DNA from: Siphonodentalium dalli
Lineage: Eukaryota; Mollusca; Scaphopoda; Gadilida; Siphonodentaliidae
Assembly: GCA_032622095.1 (NCBI GenBank)
Contig: CP136061.1
Coordinates: forward strand, 236,613,815-236,677,814
DNA: 64,000 bases
Direction of reading: 5' to 3'
Below are positions 19,955 to 32,306 of the stretch, piece after piece (the first letter of the stretch is position 1; every line of letters begins with the position of its first letter). The translations under genes and the position numbers were made by a program. A model generated the notes under the pieces. It saw nothing but the letters and a program-made list of their open reading frames with translations, made no database searches and was not told the origin of the DNA.

Positions 19955-20927
19955 TTTTTATACGCCCTTTTGAAAAAAAGGCAGTATTATAGTATTGGTC
20001 TGTCCGTCCGGGCGTCCGGGCATCCGGGCGGGCGTCCGTTAACCTGTTGTCCGGATGATAACTTTAGTTAGAGTGAACCAAAATTAGTAAAATTTGGTAT
20101 GTGGGTTTATTAGCCAAAAAGTAAGTTCAAGTTCGAATTTGGGTTCCGCCCGCCAATTTTCACCGGAGTTATGCCCCTTATTTAACGTTTTTTGACTTAG
20201 AAAATTCTTGAAATTTGTTGTCCGGATGATAACTTTAGTATAGTTTATCGGAATGAATCCAAATTTGGTAAATTACTTTTCTCCCACCAAAACACAGGTC
20301 AAGTTCGAACTTGGGTTCTGTCCGACCATTTTTGGCAGAGTTATGCCCCTTTTTCAACTCAGAAAATTCAGTTTTCCTTATGTTTTTTGGTTTCCGGATG
20401 ATAACTCGATTTTGGAATGTTTATACGCAAAACCCGTTTTTTTGTGGATTACATATGTCGAAATACAGCTCAAGTCCGAATTTCGTTTTAATCCGATAAT
20501 GTTTGCGAGAGTTATGGCCCCTTTTTTGACGTAATTTGACTTAGAAAATCCCTGAAATTTGTTGTCCGGATGATAACTTTAGTTAGAATTAACCGATTTC
20601 AATCAAATTTGGTATGTGGGTTTATTAGGATAAAAGACAGCTCAAGTTCGAATTTGGGTTCCGTCCGCCAATTTTCACCGGAGTTATGCCCCTTATTTGA
20701 CGTAATTTGACTTAGAAAATCCCTGAAATTTGTTGTCCGGATGATTACTTTACTAGAGCTTATCGGATTCAATGATAATTTGGAATAATACTTTCTCCCA
20801 CCAAAACACAGGTCAAGTTCAAATTTGAGTTCAGTCCGCCAATTTTTACCAGAGTTATGCCCCTTTTTTACCAGTTTCCGCCGACCCAAGAGAGGGCGTA
20901 TATTGCACGCCCAGCGTAGCTCTTGTT
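19955..20927 (+). repeat. Pearl-like element (family P2), copy 2
   Basis: Starts TTTTTATACGCCCTTTTGAA, a GTCCGTCCGGGCGTCC block, then five units spaced 171-172 bp apart, measured between GTTATGCC positions 20168, 20340, 20511, 20683 and 20854. Ends GGGCGTATATTGCACGCCC..GCTCTTGT. Confidence 0.75.
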
Positions 20928-21676
20928 AGTAATGATGAAGCTGGTTTGAATTCAAATTTCAGAATAGTGCAGATTTGTGATCACAATTAATTATTTTAAA
21001 TATGAATTTCTGAAATTCCTGTATTGTGTTTTCCCATAACAACGTACCTCACATGCATGTTTCGTGGGAGAATCTGGATTGCATAAGAGTTATCTGTCGA
21101 AAAATTATCACAGGTGTAACCAGTGCGTTCAAAGAGAAAACAACAATGGTTGTATAATAAAACATTTAATTGATGTCCGGATTCTTTCTAGTATATATAT
21201 ATTCCTCTATTCATGCAAATAGTCATACTCAACTGACCTTATACATAAATCAAGAATTTGTTTTCAAGGTAATGACATTCTGAATTGTTGTATGTAATTA
21301 GCATTGGCATAAGAAATGATTTTGGTCCAATTATACACACCAATTGAGGTGTATCTGTGGTAAGTATTCATAACTGCAAAGCATCTATAAGTCTTCACCA
21401 GGTGAATTGCAGTTAATGTGAGAAAATTTGAGAAATTTATCAAAAACATGCCAACATGTGTATTTCATTTTCAAAATTGAAGGCTAATTGCTGTTCAACT
21501 GTCCAATGATAGGCATTATTCATAAGAATGGTCTACAGAATTTGTAACTGTAGACAGACAGTAGTATAAGCTAAATATGCCTGTTCTAGGCGATGATATG
21601 GAGCCAATCTGTTAATGGTTGATCTATCTAGAATTCCAACATTCATCCTGCTGCTAACAGAAATATTTCCAAAGGA
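20928..21676. other. Intergenic DNA / MRPS9 3' UTR side
   Basis: AT-rich, convergent intergenic region downstream of MRPS9 (minus) and AP4B1 (plus). TTTAAT at about 21165 could be a variant poly(A) signal for MRPS9 on the minus strand; no canonical TTTATT was seen close by. Confidence 0.35.
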
Positions 21677-21689
21677 CTATCTCTTCTTC
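21677..21689 (-). CDS. MRPS9: MRPS9 coding exon 14 (13 coding nt)
   Basis: Acceptor CATTTTTCAG|GAAGAAGAGATAG. Its G completes the Trp codon, then Lys-Lys-Arg-stop. FTWKKR is the C-terminus of vertebrate MRPS9, and the terminal basic residues of uS9 reach the P-site tRNA. Phase and sequence fit exactly 2.6 kb from exon 13. The chance of such a match is low but not negligible for a 13-nt target. Confidence 0.75.
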
Positions 21690-21779
21690 CTGAAAAATGA
21701 AGAATTTCAATTTTATTATTTCAGATACAACTTGGTTAACTCTTTCTTTACTAAATACTCATTGATGTGTAGTTCTCTT

Positions 21780-22370
21780 AGGAAATGTTCAGATAATAAG
21801 TTCATCAAGAGGTTGCACCAGCGGTGCTGGCATACCCCCACGGAACCGATAGCCGATAATCTATGGTTGAGATATCTACGCGGACAGACGAAAAAAAGAT
21901 TTTCAGATTAACAAAGAAGAACAACTGTAGAATGGAAAATGTTAACGTCATTTTCCCCTCTTTTAAAAGCAGTGGTGATGGTGAACCTCCATACCAAACT
22001 TAATTCAGATCAATCAGATAACCCATGTCTGAAATATCTGCATGGACGGACAAAAAACCCAAATATCCAAATAAAGAAGGATAATCTAGAATGAAAAACG
22101 TGAAAATCATTTGCCCCTCTTTTAAAAGCAGTGATGATGGTGATCCTCCATAGCAAATTTCATTCAGAACCGACAGCCCATGGCTGAGATCTGCGTGGAA
22201 GAACAAAATAAAAACCTGCATTTCCAAATAATTAAAGGAGGATAACTCTAGAATGGAAAATGTGAACAATGTCATTTGCCCGTCTTTTCAAAAGCAGTTA
22301 TGATGGCAAACATCCATACCAAAATTCATTCAGATATGACACCCCATGGCTGAGATATCTTTGCTGATTT
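21780..22370. repeat. Tandem-like repeat (~150 bp units)
   Basis: Three to four diverged units containing CTTTTAAAAGCAGTGGTGATGG, CCATACCAAACTTAATTCAG and GGATAATCTAGAATGGAAAA. It lies in the last MRPS9 intron. Its CCATACCAAA..TTCAG stretch resembles the pearl-like cores. Confidence 0.5.
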
Positions 22371-22379
22371 ATCATTTCA

Positions 22380-22845
22380 ATAAACACCAGGTCAAATGAA
22401 AGGCAAACCATTGTTTATTTATATTGATATATGTCAAATTTCTCATCTCAAAATTTTGTCAGTTAATTTAGGTTTTTTGGTGTGCATTTTTTAAAATTTA
22501 TTTTTTAATTTATTTATTGGATTAGCGTCTGTTTTCTTAATGATGTAGATTCTGAAAAATAGCCAAAGCAATTTAATTCAGTAATGGCCACAAAATTGGT
22601 CAAAAGATTTATCTAGGCAGCACAAACACTGCCTGTCACTCTCCTTTAATAATAGTTAATTATGGAAGGAAACTGTTACAACACCAGTGACAACACTGTC
22701 CTTTTCTTGAGTTTGATGCTTTCATAAATATGTAGAATACAATAATAAACTTGATTCAAATAAAAAATACTCATGTCCCAATCTGTTATCTCTTAATCAT
22801 GTAGCTAAATCTACTTAGTTCAGAGGAAAATACACTTCAGTCATG
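22380..22845. other. MRPS9 last intron, nothing recognised
   Basis: AT-rich sequence with T/A runs (for example around 22494-22520). No element ends or exon were seen. Confidence 0.35.
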
Positions 22846-22851
22846 TTATCC

Positions 22852-23317
22852 TCAAGCCTGAGTTTAGTGTGCCTGTCATTTACAGAACGAGGTCCGAGAC
22901 GGTGAATTTAGTGACGCTATCCAACATAGCGGGCTAGCATCACTAAAATCACCCTCTGGAGTCCTCATTCTGCTTTGGCCTCATTTTCTCTGGAAAGTTT
23001 CTTTATTATCAAATATCTACAGAAACTACTTCACATACATGTAGGCTCTATTTCTTTTTTAGTTTAGTTTCTCTATATCCCCAAATTGGCAGACGACACA
23101 TTGCATAATGGAGGTTCCCAATGGGTGTACATCACAATATTCACCATTTGGGAACTTCAATCTGAGTCTATGTCTCCCATAGCAGATGAGGCCATTCAGA
23201 ATGAGGTCCACAGAGGGTGAATTTTGGTGATGCTAGCCCACTGTGTGAGATAGCATCACTAAATTCACCCTCTGAAGACCTCATTCTGCAAATGACAGGC
23301 ACTAAACTCAGACTTGA
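22852..23317. mobile_element. Double-hairpin foldback element, copy A
   Basis: Inverted ends TCAAGCCTGAGTTTAGTG / CACTAAACTCAGACTTGA, bordered by a perfect TTATCC duplication (22846-22851, 23318-23323). Each half contains its own hairpin (GAATGAGGTCC..GGTGAATTTAGTGA.. and complement). Related copies at 26648, 33454 and 61192. Confidence 0.75.
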
Positions 23318-23323
23318 TTATCC

Positions 23324-23901
23324 TACACAATCTCAATCAAATAGGCCACTACAAATCTTTTTTAAGACAATGCCCTTCACTCGCAACCTTGTTTATAAGC
23401 ATTCGTTCATATGCAAATGACTAATGTTTCTGAATTGCTTTTTTTTCACTCAATCATAATTATTATAAAATACAGAGTATAAACATATATACAGAGCTAT
23501 GTACAAAGTATTAGTACGGCCGTTGCGTTTGACAATCGTGATCCATAAGTGTCTATTGTCGTAGTCTTCGTCGTCATCATCATCATCATAATCATTATCA
23601 TCCTTGTAGTCGTGCATCAACCACATGAACCAGCTCTCTAAATTCCCCCAAATTCAAGCTGGAATTGTGCCCTAATTAGAACAGATGAAGACATGATTTC
23701 TTCGTCTATATATATATAAAACTCAAGAAATTTGTCATTTGAGCAGAAAAAAAAAAAAAATCCATGGTTTCTTGCAGCAGGTTTTGAAATGCCAAAAGTG
23801 ACGAAATTCCTCCTATGTTGTCAAATTTCATAATTTTCTCACACCACGCGGAACCATGGTCGGCCCGGTGTGGGTCCAAATGCAGTCGTGGTGTGCTCAC
23901 A
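23324..23901. other. Intronic DNA with short microsatellites
   Basis: (TCA)n-like run at 23575-23605 and an A run at about 23746-23760. No gene or element recognised. Confidence 0.4.
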
Positions 23902-24167
23902 TTAACCCTTTCTATAGTAAATACTCACTAACAGGTAGTTAGTTCCCTTAAGAAATGTGCAGATAATAAGTTCAACAAACAACCGTTGAACTTATTATCT
24001 GAACATTTCCCACCAATGAATATGAATCATTTTGCTCTTGTATTACCTATTTTTTCTGTCTGATGTCTGCTTTTATTACCTGAACATCACTCCAAATGAA
24101 TAATAGACCATTCCAATGTGTACTTATATAATGGAATGGGAGAATCCATTTAGTATAGAAAGGGTTA
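23902..24167. mobile_element. MITE with TTAACCCTTTCTATA ends
   Basis: Begins TTAACCCTTTCTATAGTAAA and ends TTTAGTATAGAAAGGGTTA, inverted. Contains an internal hairpin (CAGATAATAAGTTCAAC and its complement, 23963-24000). Related right ends occur at about 45400 and in both hAT copies near 2320 and 61880. Confidence 0.55.
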
Positions 24168-24293
24168 GTGGAATCTAAAGGTCTGCCCACAATGAACAAT
24201 GTTTCATAAAATTTAAGAGCTAAACAGTTCTTGAAAACTTCTATTGTTAGAAGACCAAGTGAGAAAGGGTTCGGAAATGTTTTTGATAATTAC

Positions 24294-24372
24294 CATGTGA
24301 ATTTCCTCCTCGCTCCCTCCTGACCTGGTTTCTTTCGTTCTCGCCTTCTGACATCAGATTGTAATAAACCAG
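24294..24372 (-). CDS. MRPS9: MRPS9 coding exon 13
   Basis: 79 nt after acceptor [27 protein letters not shown], then RRKFT and the first two bases of Trp. Donor ATG|GTAATT. If unspliced, TGGTAA gives Trp then an immediate stop (24290-24292). The spliced form with exon 14 is preferred because it restores the conserved tail. Confidence 0.9.
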
Positions 24373-25724
24373 CTGAAAAGATTAATTAAACTTTCTATAG
24401 GTTGACAAGTGGTTAATAACTCATGGAGATTAATCAATATGCCATAGTCGTGCAGCCTCGTGCTAGCCACAAGATATAATGATGGTACAAAGGCATTGGA
24501 TGGATGGAAGGCATTTTGCTAATTCATTCATAGCAATGATGTTGCATGCTACCAATTTTGATATAAAATTAATTAAATTTATGGCGATTTCTTTCTCCAT
24601 CCCCATATGATCACAAAAAGTATTCCACAGCACTTCAGTTTAAGTCACACAGATTGTCTGCATGCATCATCGTCTTTCACAGTTGGTCTCACACCAAAAA
24701 CAAAGTGTAAGATGTAAACTTATACTCATTATTCAAGGTCATGTTCAAACAACCGATCGCTGACTGAGCAACTCACCACCCACATGGTACTGACAGTCAG
24801 TTGAAGTAATCATGTCTTTAAGAATGGGAGAAATACACAGTTCAAAGACATTAAATGGTCAATTGTCGACTGCCATGTATGTGCTGTTATCTTCGTTTGA
24901 AATTATTGTTTTGAAGTGTTTTTCTGTTATGGTGAAATTAAATGATTGGTCAATCGATTTGCGAAAATGAATTATTTCATTTCTTCAAAATCCACACGGT
25001 CTTATCTACATCTTGGCTTAAGATCAACTTGAATTTCATACCTGCCACATTGTACATATAATCATATAAATAATATTGTCACTTGGGGACTATCAATACC
25101 GGAACTAGTACTGCACTATGACCAACGGAACCACCCCAGTACCAACAAGGCTGGAACTGTCGCTACTTTGAGAAGCCTGGTTGGTGATAAAGGAATGTGT
25201 TACATGACTATACCCCCATTAAAAAAAATTTGAGCTCCATACCAATACTAATTTGACATGACATTGATCAAAAGAGCAACAATGTGACAATTATAGCATT
25301 TTTTTTTAATTAGTCATCGGAGATCGCCATTTCGGTCATGAACACTGCTTCGGATGGCAATAGATATTCTAGTATCATTTTAAAAATGTGAATATTACAC
25401 TCACAAGAATAGTTTTATCATTTTCAGGTATACGTTCTTAATTTTGTCAGTTTATCATTGGAAATAGAGATCAATAAGAGATCGATTTGTTTTTATTTTA
25501 TGAACTTCCAGTTAGTTGTCAATTTTGACCAATAAAGTTTCAGCACGTCATTTGGTTTAAGTGATCTCGGAAAGTCAGGTTTTTCAATGATTTTTTCAGC
25601 ATGGTACAAACTAGATAGCTGAAAAAATTAAGTTACGTTGGCGCAATTAGAAGCAATAGGAGTGTCAGATGCCAAACAACATACTGTATAATTTTGCTTT
25701 CTTACATAAACATAAGGAACTCAC
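24373..25724. other. MRPS9 intron 12
   Basis: Intron between exons 12 and 13. AT-rich; no transposon ends recognised. Confidence 0.4.
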
Positions 25725-25927
25725 CAATGTGCATTTTATCTATAGTAGCAGCATCTACGATTGAACACAGAGCACTGGAAACAGCATTTCTTATGGCACC
25801 TGACTCGGTAGTGAATCCTGTGAGATATCTTGGCTGGGCATCAAAACCATAAATGGCCCACACTTCAGCTTCTATGTCAACTTCATTCAGCTTGTTACAA
25901 AGTTGTAATGGAAACATCAGCTGTTCC
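25725..25927 (-). CDS. MRPS9: MRPS9 coding exon 12 (uS9 core)
   Basis: 203 nt, EQLMFPLQLCNKLNEVDI.. ..TTESGAIRNAVSSALCSI.. ..IDKMHI plus one base, donor GTGAGT. The ESGAIRNAVSSAL segment is the uS9 signature equivalent to bacterial QAGAIRHGI. Confidence 0.95.
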
Positions 25928-26488
25928 CTAAAATTAAAGATATCTCAGTTATGAATCAGTATAAAATATAAGCTCAAAATTAGGCTCCTGCGAACGTTTG
26001 AGATTCGAAGTGAAATCACGCAAAAGGTTTGATTCGATTAGAAATGATCATGAAGATTCAATCAATTTTCAAACTCTCCAACACCGGGAGAATTGCGACT
26101 TTCTCTAACATATAATCAAAAATGTCATTAATAGATTGACTGTATCTCATTTAACATAAGGGAGATAACCGCATATGTACTATATGTATTGTATCAATCA
26201 TTAGGGTAAACACCATTCTGAACTCCTAGACCTCTAGGCATACATTACTGAGATGGACGAGGTTTGCCGAATTGGGTAACATGTGGGTCGGTGCATAATG
26301 ACGGACAATACAGTTATCCCGCATACTTTGTATAAACATCCCGGTACAAGAAAATACAGATTTTCCCACTTGCAAATTCAGTGTCTGCTTGTACCCTCAT
26401 GATAATTATTGTATTCGGTCAAAAGCCATATATATCCTATTTATTGTTCGTTAGTACGGAGTGACCTCAGCAGTGTCAGCTGATATAC
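25928..26488. other. MRPS9 intron 11
   Basis: About 560 bp without recognised elements. Confidence 0.4.
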
Positions 26489-26597
26489 CTTGGAATAGTT
26501 CCAGGGAATCTCTTCAACATAGAATCTCCATTTATGCTCCATTTCCCTGTGCCATTCAGGTACATTCTCACTTTAGCATTTGTGGCCTTCCGCCTGC
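26489..26597 (-). CDS. MRPS9: MRPS9 coding exon 11 (uS9 fold start)
   Basis: 109 nt, GRRKATNAKVRMYLNGTGKW, then SINGDSMLKRFPGTIPR across the junctions. The first strands of the uS9 fold, equivalent to bacterial GRRKxxxARV..GxGxxxVN. A foldback element starts 51 bp upstream of the acceptor. Confidence 0.95.
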
Positions 26598-26647
26598 CTG
26601 TGATAATAAAAGAGAAGTTATTACCTAAGAGATAATGGCCCAACTAA

Positions 26648-27061
26648 CCAAGCCTGCAAATAGTGTGTCTGTCATTTGCAGAATGAGGTCCCCCAAAGGG
26701 TGAATTTAGCACCAACAAATTCACCCTCTGGGGACCCCATTCTGATTAGGTCTCAACTGCTATGGCAATTTCTGGGATCAGAAAATTGAAGATCCCCAGT
26801 TGAAATTGGTGATGTCACCTCAATTATGCATTTTATCTTTTGCAAATTAGGGGATATAGAAATTCCTAAAAGGGAAAAAGTAACTAAAACAATATTAATT
26901 TTGAGATTATAGATACTTCCCAGAAGATGATGCCTAAGCAGAATGAGGTCCCCAAAGTGTGAATTTGGTGATGCTAGCCTGCTGTACGGGATAGCATCAC
27001 TAAATTCACCCTCTGGGGGACCTCATTCTGCAAATGACAGACACACTATTTGCAAGCTTGC
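26648..27061. mobile_element. Double-hairpin foldback element, copy B (414 bp)
   Basis: Inverted ends CAAGCCTGCAAATAGTGTGT / ACACACTATTTGCAAGCTTG, flanked by AACTAA on both sides (26642-26647, 27062-27067), again a 6-bp duplication. It lies 51 bp upstream of the exon 11 acceptor of MRPS9. Confidence 0.75.
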
Positions 27062-27644
27062 AACTAAGTTCACAATTATTGTTGAGTCACACCAGCTGGA
27101 CATAGCAACTTTAGAATTTGAACTTTATAGCTCAAGTTTTTCTTCCAAAATACCAGTTGCAATAAAAACATTATCTGTTAATAAAATCTGTGCTAGCACC
27201 ACCAATGGACTGTTTATTTCATAAAGAAAAAAACATGACCATGAAAAAAAAACTGTAAATGCTCCACATTGGTCATTATGTAGATTCCCATGCAATCACT
27301 GATGGTTCAGATGCAACTAAATCTCTGTTAGGCCACGCAAAGTCAATTTCCCATTCCTCAGGTACGATATAATTGCAGTACACTATTATACAAACTTACA
27401 ACGAACTGAAATCAAACGAATCATTTCCGGATGCAAATTTCTGACTCATACACGATAATCGTTAAATGCGTTAATGTTTTAATGATACATTGTTGGTTGA
27501 TTTTTTACGAAATAGATCACATGGAGTCTATCAACTAAGTTTTATGGCCATTTGTTGATATTAACTGATATATTTCCACTGATATTAAACCCAGAGCTAG
27601 CCGATCCAGGGATAGAATGCTTCGTTGGCAAGTGCCCCAGAAAT

Positions 27645-29275
27645 AAAACAATTAAGAGCATCACTAGGGGGTGGCAAAATTTCAAATTGTACTACATGTA
27701 CCACAAAATACAATAACAATTTGAGCTTACAAAGAATATCTGATATATCCCTAATTTCAATGCAGAAATGCGGTCAAATTCTAAAATGAAAAAGGGTCCT
27801 AACTCATGTGAAAATAATTGTACAGAACCCATATTCAAACTTGGCCTGTATGTTTAGCTGGAAAACACACACAGGGCATGATTTAAGCGGTATCGCATCG
27901 CTATTTGCGATACAATATACCCGGTTTGATGATGCAAATATCAGCTGCTTCTCGCGAATTGCGATACACGATGTTTGCATGCAAAACCCATGATTCGGTC
28001 CACACATTGCCAGCTTGCAGAATGCGTAACAGACTGAGGTCGATATAATTTACAAAGCAAGAGGCATAACTCTATTATTTGACATGGCGCGTATTCATGC
28101 ACATTGAGCATGACCATGCTATATTAAATCGATTCTGATTGGTTGGTCATTCCTTGACAACCAATGAAATCATTTGTAAACAAAAGTGGTTGATGAGACC
28201 ATGTAGTATTCTGTTTACAATAAAAAGATTTCTGTCGTAAAAATAAAAACTGTTCAAGCATGGCAGAAAGTCTTTCCATGGCTTATTTACAAAACTGATA
28301 ATGACAATAGATGTGTCACCGCTGTTACGTGCATTAAATGCACGGAAAGTGAGCACATATTACGTGAACTGAGGAAATTTAGCAATGCGTTCATGAAAGG
28401 GGTCCCAGGGACGAAAATTCCTACTAGTATCTTTTGGTTCTTGCGCCTACTACTGTAATATGACAATGTCTGCCATTGCCTAGCCCCTGCCCCCTGGTAT
28501 GATAGTCATTGATATGATTGGAAAAGTTGTGTTCCAACTAGCTTGGATTTATAAGTTGTATATTAATATAATATCAAAAATTCAAAATTTAATTCAGATA
28601 TCTAACTTATTAATTATATATTAATATTAATAATTGTGTAGCTGTTTTTTTTTTCTCACAAAATTAAACCCAAAACAAACAACAATTTATGTTTAAGGGT
28701 CCATTTCAAGAGATTTAAACATTGCTATGCAATTCTTCAAGTGTGCTATGCAACCTCCAGTTATGCATAGCAGTTTGCTATGCAAAATTTAAAAAGTATA
28801 TCGGGCCCTGAACACACATACCATCTTCGGTTCAGATCAAATAATCCAAAAGGAGTTATTGGTCGGAAATTGAAATGTTATAAAATCGGTCAAATTCTAA
28901 GTCATAAAAGGGCACGTAACTCATTTAAAATAATTGGACGGAAACAATATTCAAACTTAGTCTGTCTTTTTAGCTGGGAATTACACATACCAACTTTGGT
29001 TCAGATCAAATAATCCAAACTGGAGTTATCGGCCAGAAAGCGAAATGTTATGAAATTGGTCGAAAAAGGGCCGTAACTCATGTAAAATTAGATGGAACGC
29101 ACATTCGAACTTGGCCTGTATTTTTAGCTGGGTAAAACACATACCAACTTTGGTTCAGATCAAATAATCCAAACTGGAGTTATCAGTCGGAAACCAATAA
29201 TGTTAAAGGACAGACAGATGGACATCGAAACGGACAGACTAATTACAACCGTATTTTTCAAATGGGTTTATAAAA
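27645..29275 (-). repeat. Pearl-like element (family P3), split by an insertion
   Basis: From AAGAGCATCACTAGGGGGTGGC to TTTCAAATGGGTTTATAAAA. Contains about three core units of roughly 155 bp (GGGCCGTAACTCATG.., ATTCGAACTTGGCCTGTA.., CATACCAACTTTGGTTCAG.., GGAGTTATC) and a degenerate GGACAGACAGATGGAC tail. Interrupted at 27872-28810 by a hAT-like element. Confidence 0.65.
27872..28810. mobile_element. hAT-like non-autonomous element, CAGGGC ends (939 bp)
   Basis: Ends CAGGGCATG.. and ..GGGCCCTG, with perfect 8-bp duplications AACACACA (27864-27871, 28811-28818). The flanks join into an uninterrupted pearl-like unit. The interior has GCTATGCA-type repeats near the right end (28720-28790) and GCGATAC repeats near the left. 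No transposase seen. Confidence 0.75.
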
Positions 29276-29279
29276 AACG

Positions 29280-31386
29280 AGCTTTTAAAACTTTTTAGTC
29301 TTGAGAAATGGGAAATTTACTTTGCATGGCCATAGATCCATAAGTATGTGATAAATACACATGTGGTCAGAGAGGCAGAAGATTGGCAAGTGGTCACAAT
29401 TTTATTAAGTGCCAACTCAAATGGCCAAGATAAATTGTAAGTGGGGGAAACTGATAAGTGAGAAATAATGCTTTTCAGTATCCACTAGTAAAGGCCAAAC
29501 TGGATATGACTTTTACATTCTTTATGATTTCTGATTTTAGAAATCGCGATCACTCAAAACGGTGTCTCCAAACATTACAGAACAATACTATCTAATACCT
29601 CACCTGTGGAATCAATGAATTGTCGGCCACTCTCATCAACCTCAATCTGTCGGCAAGAAAAACAAATAATTTGTTAACATCCTTATTTGGTCCCAAATAT
29701 AAAATGTATAGCATAATTTAACAGTACAGAAATAGACAGAACACAATGCACATCTTAATCAAGAATCTTTTATCAAATGAGTTGCAGATGCCGCAAGGAA
29801 ATATTTCACGAAAGCAGAGTTTGAGTGAAATGTGACTGTGCGTCTTCCACAACGATTTCGATAAAATATTCTAGATTATGATGCAAGTTGGTATCTGTAT
29901 TTATTCCACACCCATGATTGTACTACCATTACTACTATAACTACCTTTATTGTGCTATAAGTCTGATTAAAACAAACAATTATCTGTGCATCACCCAAAG
30001 TGGATTGTTGACGTTATGTACATCATCGCTCTTGGCAACAATGTCAACTCGAAGTAATTCAGGCTTGTATTTCACTTGTGGTATACAACAAAATGTATTC
30101 AATGGCTGGGATTCCGTTCAATATATGTGCCTCATTTCAATTGTTGTGGAATAAAGAATAGAAACAAAATAAATAAAAAACGCAAAGCATGAGAAATAAT
30201 CACATATATTCCCCAAAACAAGCAATATTAATATACACTGAATTGTTGATTGTTTGCCATTATGTTACTTTGAATAAAACAAGAGAGCCAAACACTATGG
30301 AGTCACTCACCTGACTGAGAAGACTGGGAATTTGAAGACTACAATAGTTTGGTACTTGTCAAATTTACTTCAAAATAAGTAGTTAGTATACATTCAGCAT
30401 AGATATTAAAGTGTTCACATTGACATACATACACATTCTTAATTTAATTAATTTGAGGGCAGATTATTAAATCTGCAAAGTCTGCCTCTCCTTGAATAAC
30501 CAATCCCATTTGAGAAAACCTGATATGAGATTCAGATGTTGACATTATGTGACAATATGTGCACATGTGTTGGAAGACAAAACATTGTATTACTAGTATA
30601 ATAACATACATCAGAAGAATTTTTTTAATCTGAAAAGTGTATGTTATCAGGAACTGAATTCTGCAGGTAGTTCATACACAAATTTAAATGTTAAAATAGT
30701 AGGATAAAACAGACAAAGGGTATGAAAGGTTTTAAATAACCATAACAATCATGTAAGCTTAATGAAACTTATCAAACAAATTTTTTTTTTTTCAGTGCAA
30801 TTATTTCCTCATAAGAAGCTGAACCCACCCCATGATATTTGTTAAGAAAGCAAAAAATATTGGGTAAATATTAAAACTGGGAGCACCATTCTCTTGATCA
30901 ATGGTCTATAATTTTATTTTCATTTTAGTATTTATAATTGGTTTTGTGAAAAAAACATTACATGTCATTGAAAAATTATGCAACACCCCTCCCCAACTCC
31001 TGTCGGCACATCCCTGCGAGAATACGACATGTGTGATTTATTTGGATGCCTGACACCAACTCAGACAGGCAGTTAAACACCCACCCCATGTCAATTTGAG
31101 GAAAACATGTGTGACCCACTGTTACCAGTACACATAAACATATAAATCAAGACTTTGCAAATAAAACAAAGATATGTGGGTTAATACTACACTTGTAAAC
31201 TCTGTTAAACAGGTATTTCAAATAGCAGTCAACACATTGTGGATTAAACTTCATTCATGTCACCTACAGTAGGCTTGGATTTGTTTTTGCTGGATATGCT
31301 GGGAGAACTGTTGACATTAATTGGGCAGAGACCTGGCTACAGTGTGGGGTGGCTGAGGCAGGGTGGTTTGTTGTGGTGCATCTAAA
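29280..31386. other. MRPS9 introns 9-10, nothing beyond exon 10 recognised
   Basis: AT-rich intronic DNA around exon 10 (29604-29646). Poly-T at about 30780-30792. No complete element identified. Confidence 0.35.
29604..29646 (-). CDS. MRPS9: MRPS9 coding exon 10 (43 nt)
   Basis: IEVDESGRQFIDST plus one base, donor GTGAGG. Leads into the uS9 domain. Confidence 0.9.
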
Positions 31387-32306
31387 ACAAGAGCTACGCT
31401 GGGCGTGCAAAATACTCTGCAGCTCTCTGGGGAAAATTGGCGGATGGAACCCAAATTTGAACTTGACCTGTGTTTTGGTGGGAGAAAGTAATATACCAAA
31501 TTATCATTGAATCCGATAAGCTCTAGTAAAGTTATCATCCGGACAACAAATTTCAGGGATTTTCGAAGTCAAATTACGTCAAATAAGGGGCATAACTCGG
31601 TGAAAATTGGCAGACGGAACCCAAATTCGAACTTGAGCTGTCTTTTCTCCTAATAAACCCACATACCAAATTTGATTGAAATCGGTTCACTCCAACTAAA
31701 GTTATCATCCGGACAACAAATTTCAGGGATTTTCTAAGTCAAATTACGTCAAAAAAGGGGCCATAACTCTCGCAAAAATTATCGGATTAAAACGAAATTC
31801 GGACTTGAGCTGTATTTCGATATATGTAATCCACAGAAAAACGGGTTTTGCGTATAAACATTCCAAAATCGAGTTATCATCCGGAAACCAAAAAACATAA
31901 GTAAAACTGAATTTTCTGAGTCGAAAAAGGGGCATAACTCTGCCAAAAATGGTCGGACAGAACCCAAGTTCGAACTTAACCTGTGTTTTGGTGGGAGAAA
32001 GTAATATACAAATTTGGATTCATTCCGATAAACTATACTAAAGTTATCATCCGGACAACAAATTTCAAGGATTTTCTAAGTCAAAAAACGTCAAATAAGG
32101 GGCATAACTCCAGTGAAAATTGGCGGGCGGAACCCAAATTCGAATTTGAACTTACTTTTCGGCTAATAAACCCACATAACAAATTTTATTAAATTTGGTT
32201 CACTCTAACTAAAGTTATCATCCGGAAACCAGGTTAACGGACGCCCGGACGGACGGACAGACCAATACTATAATACGGCCGTTTTTTCAAACGGGCGTAT
32301 AAAAAG
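31387..32306 (-). repeat. Pearl-like element (family P2), inverted copy 3
   Basis: Reverse-complement copy of the 19955-20927 element: ACAAGAGCTACGCTGGGCGTG at the left, tandem ATCATCCGGACAACAAATTT units, then GACGCCCGGACGGACGGACA and ACGGGCGTATAAAAA at the right. Gives 10-kb-spaced inverted repeats with the plus-strand copies. Confidence 0.75.

Noticed and set aside
20253-20889. ORFs of 60-96 codons in the pearl-like arrays (also at 31.3-32.2 kb and 44 kb)
   Set aside because: They are periodic by-products of tandem units and recur in shifted frames with stops.
23566-23605. (TCA)n tract as a regulatory element
   Set aside because: Simple microsatellite with no supporting context.
24290-24292. 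TAA as the true stop of MRPS9
   Set aside because: It overlaps a usable donor, and splicing to 21689 restores the conserved Lys-Lys-Arg terminus; kept only as a possible intron-retention product.
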